NCBI GenBank assembly: GCA_037191015.1
Contig: JBBCKD010000006.1
Location: 186,001-250,000 of the forward strand
Length of the DNA: 64,000 bases
Source of the DNA: Ravibacter sp037191015
Lineage (GTDB): Bacteria > Bacteroidota > Bacteroidia > Cytophagales > Spirosomataceae
Direction: 5' to 3'
In this document: positions 28,401 to 35,833 of the stretch, piece after piece
Layout of the letters: each line of letters starts with the position of its first letter
How positions within the stretch are numbered: position 1 is the stretch's first letter
Program-made: the position numbers and the translations under genes
The notes under the pieces: generated by a model
The model's input: only the letters and a program-made list of their open reading frames with translations
Databases searched by the model: none
What the model was told of the DNA's origin: nothing

Positions 28401-28988
28401 GGAGGGATCAAATTTGTGGACCTGGGTGGGCCAAACGGGACTCCCGACGGCGTAGTAGATAATACCTACGACCGGCGGGTGATAGGGATGCCGCTGCCGG
28501 TTACCACCTACGGCCTGTCGCTGAACGGAGGTTACAAAGGATTCGACGTGAGCCTCTTCTTCCAGGGAGAAGGCGGACGGAGAGACATGATCACGATCGG
28601 GCAGTTTTTCTTCCCGCTTGAAAACAACGGGAACGTGCAGCGGGAAGCTTACGAGAACAGGTGGACCACCGCAAATCCGGACCCCAATGCGACCTATCCC
28701 AAAATGTCTTTCATCACCTCCGGCTTTTACAATACCAACAAAGTGGATTTCTGGTACCGCAACGCAACCTTTATCAGGCTGAAAAACGCGCAGATCGGGT
28801 ATTCTCTGCCTAAATCGCTGCTTGAGAAATCATTCCTGGAGAATGTAAGGATATATGCCAGCGGCGAAAACCTGTTTACACTGACAGGCTACTATAAAGG
28901 CTGGGACCCGGAAATGCAGACCGGGGGTGCAAACTGGTTTTACCCGTTGACCAAGCTGTATGTGGTAGGTTTGAACGTAAGGTTTTAA
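25485..28988 (+). CDS. SusC/RagA-family TonB-dependent receptor with STN domain (locus 3)
   Basis: 1167 residues. A long pre-sequence precedes the hydrophobic signal segment (MKLTALIILVTMIQVNGAVYSQ, about 36-57); ATG 25590 is an alternative start. STN domain about 58-134 (GLEKIFMEIRSQTGYDFLY), carboxypeptidase-D-like domain from about 183 (VRGKVTDEKGEALPGVNVL), TonB-box-like LEEIVVVGFG near 260-269, plug (LVLVDGIEASM, SVSVLKDAASAAIFGSKAANGVI), and barrel to the terminal VVGLNVRF. It is 262 bases from FecR and 19 bases from SusD. The intergenic hairpin may allow separate control of receptor and regulator. The substrate is unknown. Confidence 0.95.
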   Translation: MNYFSLNQFVPLLRKRSNRYLSCGVFGKILKSLLVMKLTALIILVTMIQVNGAVYSQTVRMNVRNSGLEKIFMEIRSQTGYDFLYNSRLLKGTVPVTFSTSPAGASLTEILDEVFKNQPITYSIIEKTIVVRKKGIWRRDNGEKEILNEARKPAAANDAYSAPKLNTEYLLRQLESAGPQLQTVRGKVTDEKGEALPGVNVLIKGTQQGTSTDGSGNYTINVANGDATLVFSFVGYRSQEIVVGNRTEINLSLEIDEKGLEEIVVVGFGAQKKVNLTGAVASISSEDLERRTVTKASQALQGQMSGISVRQTSGNPGGNSASVVIRGQGTFSAAGNSPLVLVDGIEASMDAVDPADIESVSVLKDAASAAIFGSKAANGVILIETKKGVSGKPVFNYNMYVGRSRPTTMPEMVNSWEYAEMVNEAYQYTGQQPRYTEADIQKFRDGSDPINFPNFDHIGYLFGSGSGMETKHDVSMRGGTDQTQYMFSTGYYRQNGLIMKNNADRYNVRLNLDSKLHEKLKLSVRLAGIKTSSKEPSGAYAPGLGGIVGGAMRNSNALHGPTPDGFYSRNETLHPEADLNSRSFVQNGATNIYANASLIWNILKDLKLTGQVGYTQNNSDYKAFIATYPITPSYAITRNSLNTSWGQSTALTLQSMAEYNRSFNNHHLTVLAGVLGQSFESRSIGAYRDDFPNNSIYEIDAGATVRGTQSGSASRNTLASYFGRVNYNFKEKYLLEANFRYDGSSRFPADNRWGLFPSFSAGWRISQESFFANAVSWVSDLKLRASWGKLGNQSIGNYPYQDLIALGQNYPFGNTLQAGGAVTTIANKAITWETTKVTDVGIDLALFANRLNFTADYFIKETSDILYNVSVSNMLGASPSATNAGAVENRGWDFNLKYRGNAGAFTYGVSGVFSVVRNKVTKLANLERDINRGLFIGHPIGSAYGFVSDGLFANQSEVDNYASQPFAFLASPGGIKFVDLGGPNGTPDGVVDNTYDRRVIGMPLPVTTYGLSLNGGYKGFDVSLFFQGEGGRRDMITIGQFFFPLENNGNVQREAYENRWTTANPDPNATYPKMSFITSGFYNTNKVDFWYRNATFIRLKNAQIGYSLPKSLLEKSFLENVRIYASGENLFTLTGYYKGWDPEMQTGGANWFYPLTKLYVVGLNVRF

Positions 28989-29007
28989 AACATAATCAGA
29001 GAAGATC

Positions 29008-30630
29008 ATGAAGAAGTTTAAAAATATAGGTTTGACCACGGCTTTTTTTCTTACCCTGATGTTGATTCTGCCCGGCTGCAGCAGCGAATGGCTGGATGAG
29101 CAGCCGCTTGCCCAGCTCTCCGAATCGTCGTTCTGGGCATCCGAAAGCGACGCCATGCTTGCCCTTACAGGCGTATACAGAGGCGGGAACGTGGGGAATA
29201 ACGGGTACAACAACGAGCTGCTGATCATGGCCAGCCATACCGACGACTCCGGCTATAAGCAGGGAGCGGTGGGCGTGATTTACAGCGGGTACCTCAACCC
29301 CGGAGACGCCCAGGTGGTGCAGTCGATATGGCAGAGGGCCTATATCACGATTTTCAAGGCGAATTATTTCCTGGCCAATGTCGATAAGGTCGAAATGGAC
29401 GCGGCGAAAAAGGCGCAGATGAAAGCGGAAGTCCGCTTCCTCAGGGCGTATGAATATTTCTATATGTCGGTGCTGTACGGAGGCGTTCCGCTGGTTACCA
29501 ATGTTTTGTCTGTCCAGGAAGCTAATAATCAAACCCGCAACTCGCTGGATGAGATAGTCAATTTCTGTCTCGCGGAGCTTACCGAAGCGGCAAACGATTT
29601 ACCTGCCACAAGACCTGAAAGCGAACGGGGGAGGATCCTGAAGGCTGCGCCGCTGGCGGTAAAAGGCCGTCTGCAGATGATCCATAAGAAATGGGCGGAA
29701 GCGGCGGCTACCTTTAAGGAGATCATAGACCTCGATGCGCATATTATCGACCCTCGTTATAAGGAGCTGTTCGAAGAAAAGGGAGAAACAAGCAAGGAGA
29801 TCATCCTGGCTACCAATTGCGTGGCAGGGCTCTACGGCAATCCCCAGAACCAATTGGTTTATCACCCGGAGAGTTTTGGCGGATACCAGGAAGACAATGC
29901 ATTCCAGGGGCTTGTCGATGCTTTCCTGGTGACCGACGGCCTGCCTATCGAAGAGTCGCCCCTGTACGATCCGAAAAAACCTTATGAAAACAGGGATCCT
30001 AGGTTGCATGCGAGCCTGTTCCTCCCGGGATATACCATGTTCAGGGGAAGACTATGGAATGAAAGCCCCGTGGGATCGAACCTGTTGGGAGCTACCGGTT
30101 TTGGCTGGAAAAAGTATGTGACCGAAGACTATACCGGGGCTCAGAACTCATCAGGCGACGACATCATTCACATCCGTTACGCCGAAGTGCTGCTGAGCTA
30201 CCTGGAATCTGTCCTGGAAGCCGGACAGCCGGTAACCCAGGCGATCCTGGATGCGACCATTAATAAGGTAAGGGGTAGGGAAGAAGTCAAAATGCCGGCT
30301 GTTACCGAAACCGATGCGAATAAGCTGAGGGAAATAGTAAGGCGGGAGAGAAGAGTAGAATTTTGTCTCGAGCGGCTCATCAGGTATATGGATATCAGGA
30401 GATGGGGGATCTTTGTTGAGGTAATGAATACGAAGTTCTACGGGATGAAGCTGACCGACGACCCGGAAAACTTTACCGAGAAAAAGGTTGAAACTGTCGG
30501 GAAATACCGCGGACACTATATCCCGATAGATAAGACAGGCAGCATCAAACCCGAGCACGCCCTGCTGCCGATACCGTTGTACGAGATTAATATCAACCCG
30601 AATTTACAGCAGAACCCGGGTTATAACTGA
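29008..30630 (+). CDS. SusD/RagB-family outer membrane lipoprotein (locus 3)
   Basis: 540 residues, lipobox ILPGC (Cys24) then SSEWLDEQPLAQLSESSFW. Helical repeats include AEVRFLRAYEYFYMSVLYGGVPLV; the C-terminal signature is LREIVRRERRVEFCLERLIRYMDIRRW, and the end is LLPIPLYEININPNLQQNPGYN. It is the lid partner of the SusC 19 bases upstream. The FGE-like gene starts 42 bases after its stop in the same direction, so the accessory block probably shares transcription with locus 3. Confidence 0.95.
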   Translation: MKKFKNIGLTTAFFLTLMLILPGCSSEWLDEQPLAQLSESSFWASESDAMLALTGVYRGGNVGNNGYNNELLIMASHTDDSGYKQGAVGVIYSGYLNPGDAQVVQSIWQRAYITIFKANYFLANVDKVEMDAAKKAQMKAEVRFLRAYEYFYMSVLYGGVPLVTNVLSVQEANNQTRNSLDEIVNFCLAELTEAANDLPATRPESERGRILKAAPLAVKGRLQMIHKKWAEAAATFKEIIDLDAHIIDPRYKELFEEKGETSKEIILATNCVAGLYGNPQNQLVYHPESFGGYQEDNAFQGLVDAFLVTDGLPIEESPLYDPKKPYENRDPRLHASLFLPGYTMFRGRLWNESPVGSNLLGATGFGWKKYVTEDYTGAQNSSGDDIIHIRYAEVLLSYLESVLEAGQPVTQAILDATINKVRGREEVKMPAVTETDANKLREIVRRERRVEFCLERLIRYMDIRRWGIFVEVMNTKFYGMKLTDDPENFTEKKVETVGKYRGHYIPIDKTGSIKPEHALLPIPLYEININPNLQQNPGYN

Positions 30631-30672
30631 TCGACGGGATGGTCTGGTAACAAACAGTAAAAATGTCATTGA

Positions 30673-31764
30673 ATGAATCAGAGCATTATTTTTATAGTTG
30701 TGTCCGGTCTTACAGGGTTATGGTGGGTTTCGCCCGCCATAACTTCTGAAGTTAACCGGCGTTCTCCGGAGGCGGAGAGCAGGACGACGGCCGAAAGTAA
30801 GAAAATCGATCTCGGGCAGGGGATTACGCTGGAAGTGGTCAGGATCCCGGCCGGGAAATTCATGATGGGCAGCACTCCCCAGGAAAAAGCATGGGCGACG
30901 GGTATCGAAGGAGGTGCTACTCCAGGTACGGAACGGGAATCTTACGAAGGTGAAAAACCCCGTTCTATGATGGTGAAGGACGAATTCTGGATGGGTCGTA
31001 CGGAAGTGAGCGTAGGGCAGTTCCGTCGCTTCACGGAAGAGACCGGGTATGTAAGCGATGCCGAAAAGCCCGGCGGGAAAACCCAGGTATTCGATCCGAA
31101 CTGGAAGATCACTGCCAAGGCGCCTCCCCATCCCTGGATTTCGGTACCGGGCAAGAGCTGGCGTGACCCGGGCTTCGGCTTTCCCCAGAGAGATGTTTAC
31201 CCGGTAGTATGTGTAAGCTGGAACGACGGTAAAGCTTTTTGCGAATGGCTGACCAAAAAGGAAAGGGAAGCCGGGCGCCTGCCGAAAGGGTTGGTCTACC
31301 GCCTTCCTACCGAGGCCGAGTGGGAGTATGCATGCCGGGCTAACGACAAGAGTAATTACTTCTGGTGGGGCGATGATCTTGCAGACGGGGAAGGAAGGCT
31401 CAATATTTCGGCCATCGACTTCCTGCCCGGGCGCAATAAAACCTGGCCGCTGGCCAAAGCGCCCTGGAGCGACGGTTTCGCTTTCGTATCGCCGGTCGAT
31501 CATTATGGGGATAAGGGGCGGAACGCATTCGGGCTCGCAGATATGTGCGGGGGTGTATGGGAAATCGTGCTCGATCATTTCGACCCTAAGGGCGGGCATG
31601 AGGAGCTGTACCTGACCGACGGGCATTACAGGCCGGTATGCAAGGGCGGTAATTATTTTGATGTTCCGGGGAATGCGCGCTGCGCAGTAAGGCTCGGGCT
31701 TCAGGGAGTAGCGTATTCGGATTCCAGGGATGGTTTCCGGATCTGCCTCGGGGTACCTAAGTAA
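30673..31764 (+). CDS. Formylglycine-generating-enzyme-like (SUMF1 domain) secreted protein
   Basis: 363 residues with an N-terminal hydrophobic signal (IIFIVVSGLTGLWWVSPAI). The FGE/SUMF1 fold runs from about 45 to the end: VRIPAGKFMMGSTPQEKAW, WMGRTEVSVGQFRRFTEETGY, YPVVCVSWNDGKAFCEWL, YRLPTEAEWEYACRA, FGLADMCGGVWEIV, and DSRDGFRICLG. True sulfatase-activating enzymes use a pair of copper-binding cysteines five residues apart; here only NARCAVR keeps a Cys and the earlier partner position lacks one, so sulfatase activation is doubtful. No sulfatase gene is in the window. It may be a structural or carbohydrate-related SUMF protein. Confidence 0.85.
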   Translation: MNQSIIFIVVSGLTGLWWVSPAITSEVNRRSPEAESRTTAESKKIDLGQGITLEVVRIPAGKFMMGSTPQEKAWATGIEGGATPGTERESYEGEKPRSMMVKDEFWMGRTEVSVGQFRRFTEETGYVSDAEKPGGKTQVFDPNWKITAKAPPHPWISVPGKSWRDPGFGFPQRDVYPVVCVSWNDGKAFCEWLTKKEREAGRLPKGLVYRLPTEAEWEYACRANDKSNYFWWGDDLADGEGRLNISAIDFLPGRNKTWPLAKAPWSDGFAFVSPVDHYGDKGRNAFGLADMCGGVWEIVLDHFDPKGGHEELYLTDGHYRPVCKGGNYFDVPGNARCAVRLGLQGVAYSDSRDGFRICLGVPK

Positions 31765-31765
31765 C

Positions 31766-31803
31766 AGCCCTGGAAGGGCTTCATCCTATAGCCCCGCAGG
31801 GGC
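31766..31803. repeat. Intergenic palindromes AGCCC-GGGCT and GCCCC-GGGGC
   Basis: AGCCCTGGAAGGGCT (31766-31780) is followed by GCCCCGCAGGGGC (about 31791-31803) and cgacacatacctaaccccg. The same pair order, 15-mer then 13-mer hairpin, is seen around 40726-40760, so this is a dispersed repeat rather than a gene-specific terminator. Confidence 0.5.
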
Positions 31804-31867
31804 GACACATACCTAACCCCGTGTAAGCACAGCGTCACCCGGGGACCTTAACCATATAGAAGACCCT

Positions 31868-32887
31868 ATGTACTTAAAACGACGAAAATTCCTTAAAAAG
31901 ACCATACAAACCGTGGGAGCGGGAATAGCGGGCGCCTACGCTTTCCCGGGATTCTCTGCGCCGGCCCCGGCAGCCGATATCCGTGTCGGCGTGGTAGGGC
32001 TTTCCGTGCACAGCGCGGCCTTCTCGAAAATCCTGAACGATCCTCAGAAAGGAACGGACCTGGAAGGGTGTCGCATCGTGGCGCTGTATCATCCGAAAGG
32101 TAACCCCGACGTGGATTTTACACCGGAGCAGCTGGCGGGATTCGAAAAGGAGATAAGGGCAGCCGGCGTGAGGATCGTGGCTTCGATGAATGAGATGCTC
32201 GCCCTTTCCGACGTCGTCATGATCGAGACCAACGACGGACGCCCACACCTCGCTGAGGTGATGCCTGCCCTTAAGGCCGGTAAGCCGGTCTTTCTCGACA
32301 AGCCTGTTGCGGAGAACCTGGCTGCGGTACTGAAGATCTATGACGCGGCCGCTAAAATGAAAGTGCCGGTGTTCACGTCTTCTGCGCTGAGGTATGTAGA
32401 CAATTTGTCGAAAATCGACAAAAGCCAGGTGCTGGGCGCCGATACCTATAGCCCTGCCGCACTCGAGAAAAGCCACACCGACTTGTTCTGGTACGGGATA
32501 CATGCCGTAGAGCCGCTGTTTACCGCGATGGGGGCCGGGTGCAAGGAGGTGATGCAGGTGCAGCACAGCGAAGGGGAAGATGTCGTGGTCGGTTTCTGGG
32601 ACAGGGAAAGGGTAGGTACCGTGAGGGGAATAAGAAACGGAAAAAGAGGTTTCGGAGGAACCGTATTTACGGAGAAGGATATCATTACGCTTGATACGTT
32701 TACCGGATATCGTTCCCTTGTGGTGCAAATTGTCGGATTCTTTAAAACGAAAGTACCTCCCGTGCCGGTGGAAGAGACCATTGAGATCTATGCCTTTATG
32801 GAAGCTGCAATGGAAAGCCGGAAAAAGGGCGGCGTTAAAGTCAGTATTGCCGACACAATCAGGAAAGCAAAAGGTAAAAATCACTAA
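31868..32887 (+). CDS. Gfo/Idh/MocA-family oxidoreductase with Tat-like signal
   Basis: 339 residues. KRRKFLKK near the start, followed by a hydrophobic stretch and PGFSAPAPA, is a twin-arginine export signal, so the folded NAD(P) enzyme would act in the periplasm. The Rossmann part opens VGVVGLSVHSAAF, where the usual GxGxxG is GLSVHS; the EKP lysine motif is present as FLDKP. It is a close paralogue of the protein at 38903, which lacks the export signal; both share GNPDV, TNDGRPHL, LKAGKPV and VFTSSALRYV. A second Gfo/Idh gene starts 26 bases downstream. Likely a sugar or keto-sugar oxidoreductase; substrate unknown. Confidence 0.88.
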   Translation: MYLKRRKFLKKTIQTVGAGIAGAYAFPGFSAPAPAADIRVGVVGLSVHSAAFSKILNDPQKGTDLEGCRIVALYHPKGNPDVDFTPEQLAGFEKEIRAAGVRIVASMNEMLALSDVVMIETNDGRPHLAEVMPALKAGKPVFLDKPVAENLAAVLKIYDAAAKMKVPVFTSSALRYVDNLSKIDKSQVLGADTYSPAALEKSHTDLFWYGIHAVEPLFTAMGAGCKEVMQVQHSEGEDVVVGFWDRERVGTVRGIRNGKRGFGGTVFTEKDIITLDTFTGYRSLVVQIVGFFKTKVPPVPVEETIEIYAFMEAAMESRKKGGVKVSIADTIRKAKGKNH

Positions 32888-32913
32888 ACCATAATCTGTT
32901 AATAGTAAAAATC

Positions 32914-33936
32914 ATGGAAAAATTGAATGTAGGAATCATCGGGTACGGATGGGTGGCAACAGCACACATTGTCGCTATCAATGCAGGTAAAGGCGCACAA
33001 GTAACCGCTATTTATTCCTCACGTCCGCAGGATGACAATGCGCTGAGCGAAAAATGGGGGAGTCCCATCAAGTCTTATACGGATCTGGGAGCGATGTTAT
33101 CGGACAAATCGATCGATGCTGTATCTATTTGCAGCTATACTTACCAGCACAAAGAACATGCGGTGGCAGCGGCCAATGCCGGCAAGCACATCATTCTCGA
33201 AAAGCCGATGGCGTTGTCATGGGAGGATTGTCTTGAAATTGAGGCGGCGGTCAAAAAAGCGGGCGTGAAGTTCTGTATTTGCTTCGAGTGCCGTTGGTCC
33301 AACCAGTTTATTTCAACCAAAGCCATTATTGACCAGGGACTCGTAGGAGAGCTGCATTACGGGGAAGTGGACTACCTGCACGGCATTGGTCCGTGGTACG
33401 GGCAGTTCGAATGGAATGCCAAGAAATCGGGCGGCGGCAGCTCGCTTCTTACGGCCGGTTGCCACGCGCTCGACGCCCTGCTGCTTTTTATGGGCTCCGA
33501 TGTGGAAGAAGTGACCAGCTACGATACCAAAACGAAAAGCGCGATTTTCGATCTTTACGAGTACAAAACCACCAGTGTGACCATACTGAAGTTTAAGAGC
33601 GGCAAGATAGCGAAATGCGCGGCCAGCGTAGATTGTCTTCAGCCCTATTATTTCCACACCCATCTTTTTGGCAGCCAGGGAAGCATACTCGACAACAAGA
33701 TCCACTCGGAGCTCCTGAAATCGGATAAGCACAAGTGGAGCGAGATGTCGATGAAAATGCTGGATTCAGGCGATGTGGCAGATCATCCGTACCAGCTGCA
33801 GTTCGATACCTTCTTCGAATCTATCCGCAACGGCGCCGACATGCCGCTTACCGGTCTGAAGGAAGCGATCAAAACGCACGAAATTATTTTTGCGGCTGAT
33901 CAGTCGGCGGCTACAGGAAAAAGTGTAAGGCTGTAG
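32914..33936 (+). CDS. Gfo/Idh/MocA-family oxidoreductase
   Basis: 340 residues, cytoplasmic (no signal). Rossmann domain with NVGIIGYGWVATAH (GxGxxA), catalytic-lysine motif ILEKPMAL, and C-terminal alpha/beta domain with SSLLTAGCHALDALLLFMG carrying the usual His. Known family chemistry: NAD(P)-dependent oxidation or reduction of sugars and inositols, or C3 oxidation used in glycosidic bond cleavage. Its stop is two bases before the start of the PIG-L deacetylase, implying tight co-translation and a shared pathway. Confidence 0.9.
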   Translation: MEKLNVGIIGYGWVATAHIVAINAGKGAQVTAIYSSRPQDDNALSEKWGSPIKSYTDLGAMLSDKSIDAVSICSYTYQHKEHAVAAANAGKHIILEKPMALSWEDCLEIEAAVKKAGVKFCICFECRWSNQFISTKAIIDQGLVGELHYGEVDYLHGIGPWYGQFEWNAKKSGGGSSLLTAGCHALDALLLFMGSDVEEVTSYDTKTKSAIFDLYEYKTTSVTILKFKSGKIAKCAASVDCLQPYYFHTHLFGSQGSILDNKIHSELLKSDKHKWSEMSMKMLDSGDVADHPYQLQFDTFFESIRNGADMPLTGLKEAIKTHEIIFAADQSAATGKSVRL

Positions 33937-33938
33937 CT

Positions 33939-34715
33939 ATGGCAAAGGTAGCGCTTGCAATAGCTGCCCATCCCGACGATATTGAGTTTGTAATGGCCGG
34001 AACGCTGCTGATCCTGAAAGAAGCAGGTTACGATATCCATTACATGAACCTGTCGACAGGGAATTGCGGCAGCACGGTATACGATTCGGAGCAAACCGCC
34101 GCGATCCGTCTGCAGGAAGCCCGGGCTGCGGCCCGGCTGCTGGGAGCAGAATTCCATGAGCCTATCTGCAACGATTTCGAGATATTCTATTCTCCCTTCC
34201 TGCTCAGGCAGGTAGCCGAAGTGGTCCGGAAAGTAAAGCCCTGTGTGATCCTGACGCATTCCCCGGTCGACTATATGGAAGACCATATGAATACCAGCAG
34301 GCTGGCGGTTACCGCTGCATTCATTAGGGGTATTGCCAACTATCCGACCGACAACCCGCCCGGCGGGAATTACAATTGTGCCGTATACCACGCCACACCC
34401 CACGGGCTTCACGGTCCGCTCGGAGAGCGGATCGAACCCGGCTTTTTCGTGGATACTACCTCAGTACACGAAGTAAAGATGGAGGCGCTCAGGGAGCATA
34501 AGAGCCAGCAGGAATGGCTGGAAAGCAGCCAGAAAATGAATTCCTACCTGCTGTCGATGGATGCCTTTTCAGCTGAGCTGGGCAGGATGTCGGGGAAATT
34601 CATGTATGCGGAAGGATGGCGGAAGCATTCGTACCTCGGGTTTTCGGAAGAAAGCTACGACCCGCTTCGTGAGCTGGGTGATTATATCCTGGAGAATGTG
34701 AAGGATAAAATTTAG
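33939..34715 (+). CDS. PIG-L/LmbE-family N-deacetylase
   Basis: 258 residues. The zinc-site motif HPDD is at 11-14, with further ligand region HSPVDYMEDHMN at 107-118 (Asp111, His116 candidate ligands). This is the GlcNAc-PI / MshB-like deacetylase fold that removes acetyl groups from N-acetyl-glucosaminides. It starts two bases after a Gfo/Idh gene and is followed by a NagB-like gene, so a role in deacetylating an N-acetylated amino sugar ahead of deamination is likely (inference). In some Bacteroides genomes a NagB-like and a LmbE-like domain are fused in one protein, which supports the functional link. Confidence 0.9.
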   Translation: MAKVALAIAAHPDDIEFVMAGTLLILKEAGYDIHYMNLSTGNCGSTVYDSEQTAAIRLQEARAAARLLGAEFHEPICNDFEIFYSPFLLRQVAEVVRKVKPCVILTHSPVDYMEDHMNTSRLAVTAAFIRGIANYPTDNPPGGNYNCAVYHATPHGLHGPLGERIEPGFFVDTTSVHEVKMEALREHKSQQEWLESSQKMNSYLLSMDAFSAELGRMSGKFMYAEGWRKHSYLGFSEESYDPLRELGDYILENVKDKI

Positions 34716-34720
34716 TTCAC

Positions 34721-34786
34721 GGCCTGTGTTCTCACAGGCCGTAAGTAACACGGATAATATAAAAACGGGCTGTGAAGACACAGCCC
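34721..34786. repeat. Two palindromes of the GGSCTGTG-CACAGSCC family
   Basis: GGCCTGTG-TTCT-CACAGGCC (34721-34740) and GGGCTGTG-AAGA-CACAGCCC (34767-34786), both with perfect 8-bp stems. A third relative with a 10-bp stem is at 43234-43257. No T tract follows the stems. Confidence 0.65.
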
Positions 34787-34870
34787 ACGGAAGCAAAAAA
34801 AGTTTAATTCTATTTCTAACCTCTGATGGCTGACCGGCTGAAGCCGGCAGCTGCAAACCTGATTATCGCA

Positions 34871-35803
34871 ATGAGAAAAGTAAGTTCAATAGCACCCGAT
34901 TGGTGGGATTATACGACCCTTGAGCTCGACAGCAAGCTGACCGACAAGATAGCTGCCATGACGGCCGAAGATATGATCAAACTTTCTAGGCCGGGCTTCA
35001 AAGTGGTGTTTTACGATACCGTCGAAGAATTCTATGCTGCCGAGGCGCTGGAATATGTAAGCGTATGGCAGCAGTCGACCGAGAGTAACCCCGTCGGCCT
35101 TTGCGGCCCGATCGGCCCGACCGAGCAGCTCCCGATCGTAGCGAGGATCATCAATGAGCTGGGCATTTCGGTAAAGCACGCCCATTTCTGGAGTATGGAC
35201 GAATGGGTAGTGGATGGCAAAGAAGTGCCCGATACACATTCTCTTTCGTTCAAAAAGACCTTTAAGGATCTCTGCTATAACAGGATAGATAAAAAGTTTG
35301 CCATGCCGGAAGAGAACCTGCATTTCCCGAAGGCCGACACTTCTGCCTTCAAGGAAAGCTGGAAACATGCAAAATGCCTGATCATGCAGGGTGGACAAGG
35401 CGACGTGAAGCACTGGGCCTTTAATGAACCGCCCAAAAGAGAAGGCGTTTACAAGGACAGGCCCATGACGGTAGAAGAATATAAGCAGCTTGAAACCAGG
35501 GTACTCGACCTTCATCCCATTACCGTACAGCAGAATTCGAGGCTGCACTGCGGTGGAAACGTCCCGCTGATACCGACGCAGGCCGTTACGGTAGGTCCTA
35601 AGGAAACCTGGGAGACCGAAAAAGTCTCTATCTGGCACGCGGGTATGCACGACAATCCCTTCGGGCAGCGGCTCACGACCTATATGATCTCGAACCGGAT
35701 TCCCGACACGTCGGTGCCTATGTCCGTGCTGGCAGATCACCCCAATGTGCAGTTTAACTTTTTGAGGGCCGGGTTAGGCACCTGCTCGATCGAAATGCAT
35801 TAA
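34871..35803 (+). CDS. NagB/glucosamine-6-phosphate deaminase-like protein
   Basis: 310 residues from ATG 34871; an in-frame ATG at 34826 would add 15 codons from repeat-like DNA. NagB-fold landmarks are WSMDEWVVDG (catalytic Asp of the MDEY motif), GGQGDVKHWAFNEP (aligned to GGVGNDGHIAFNEP) and IPTQAVTVG. The His and Glu of the second motif are kept, but the Asp that NagB uses for ring opening is shifted one position (GD-V instead of ND), and the phosphate loop GGTP is replaced by GPTE. So the substrate may be unphosphorylated or the reaction different. It follows the PIG-L gene. Called a family member, not NagB itself. Confidence 0.8.
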   Translation: MRKVSSIAPDWWDYTTLELDSKLTDKIAAMTAEDMIKLSRPGFKVVFYDTVEEFYAAEALEYVSVWQQSTESNPVGLCGPIGPTEQLPIVARIINELGISVKHAHFWSMDEWVVDGKEVPDTHSLSFKKTFKDLCYNRIDKKFAMPEENLHFPKADTSAFKESWKHAKCLIMQGGQGDVKHWAFNEPPKREGVYKDRPMTVEEYKQLETRVLDLHPITVQQNSRLHCGGNVPLIPTQAVTVGPKETWETEKVSIWHAGMHDNPFGQRLTTYMISNRIPDTSVPMSVLADHPNVQFNFLRAGLGTCSIEMH

Positions 35804-35833
35804 TTTAACCCAACCTAGTGTTTATTTATTCGG

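Noticed and set aside
31874..32884. A 336-codon antisense frame over the exported Gfo/Idh gene
   Set aside because: It mirrors the sense gene almost end to end and looks like no known protein.
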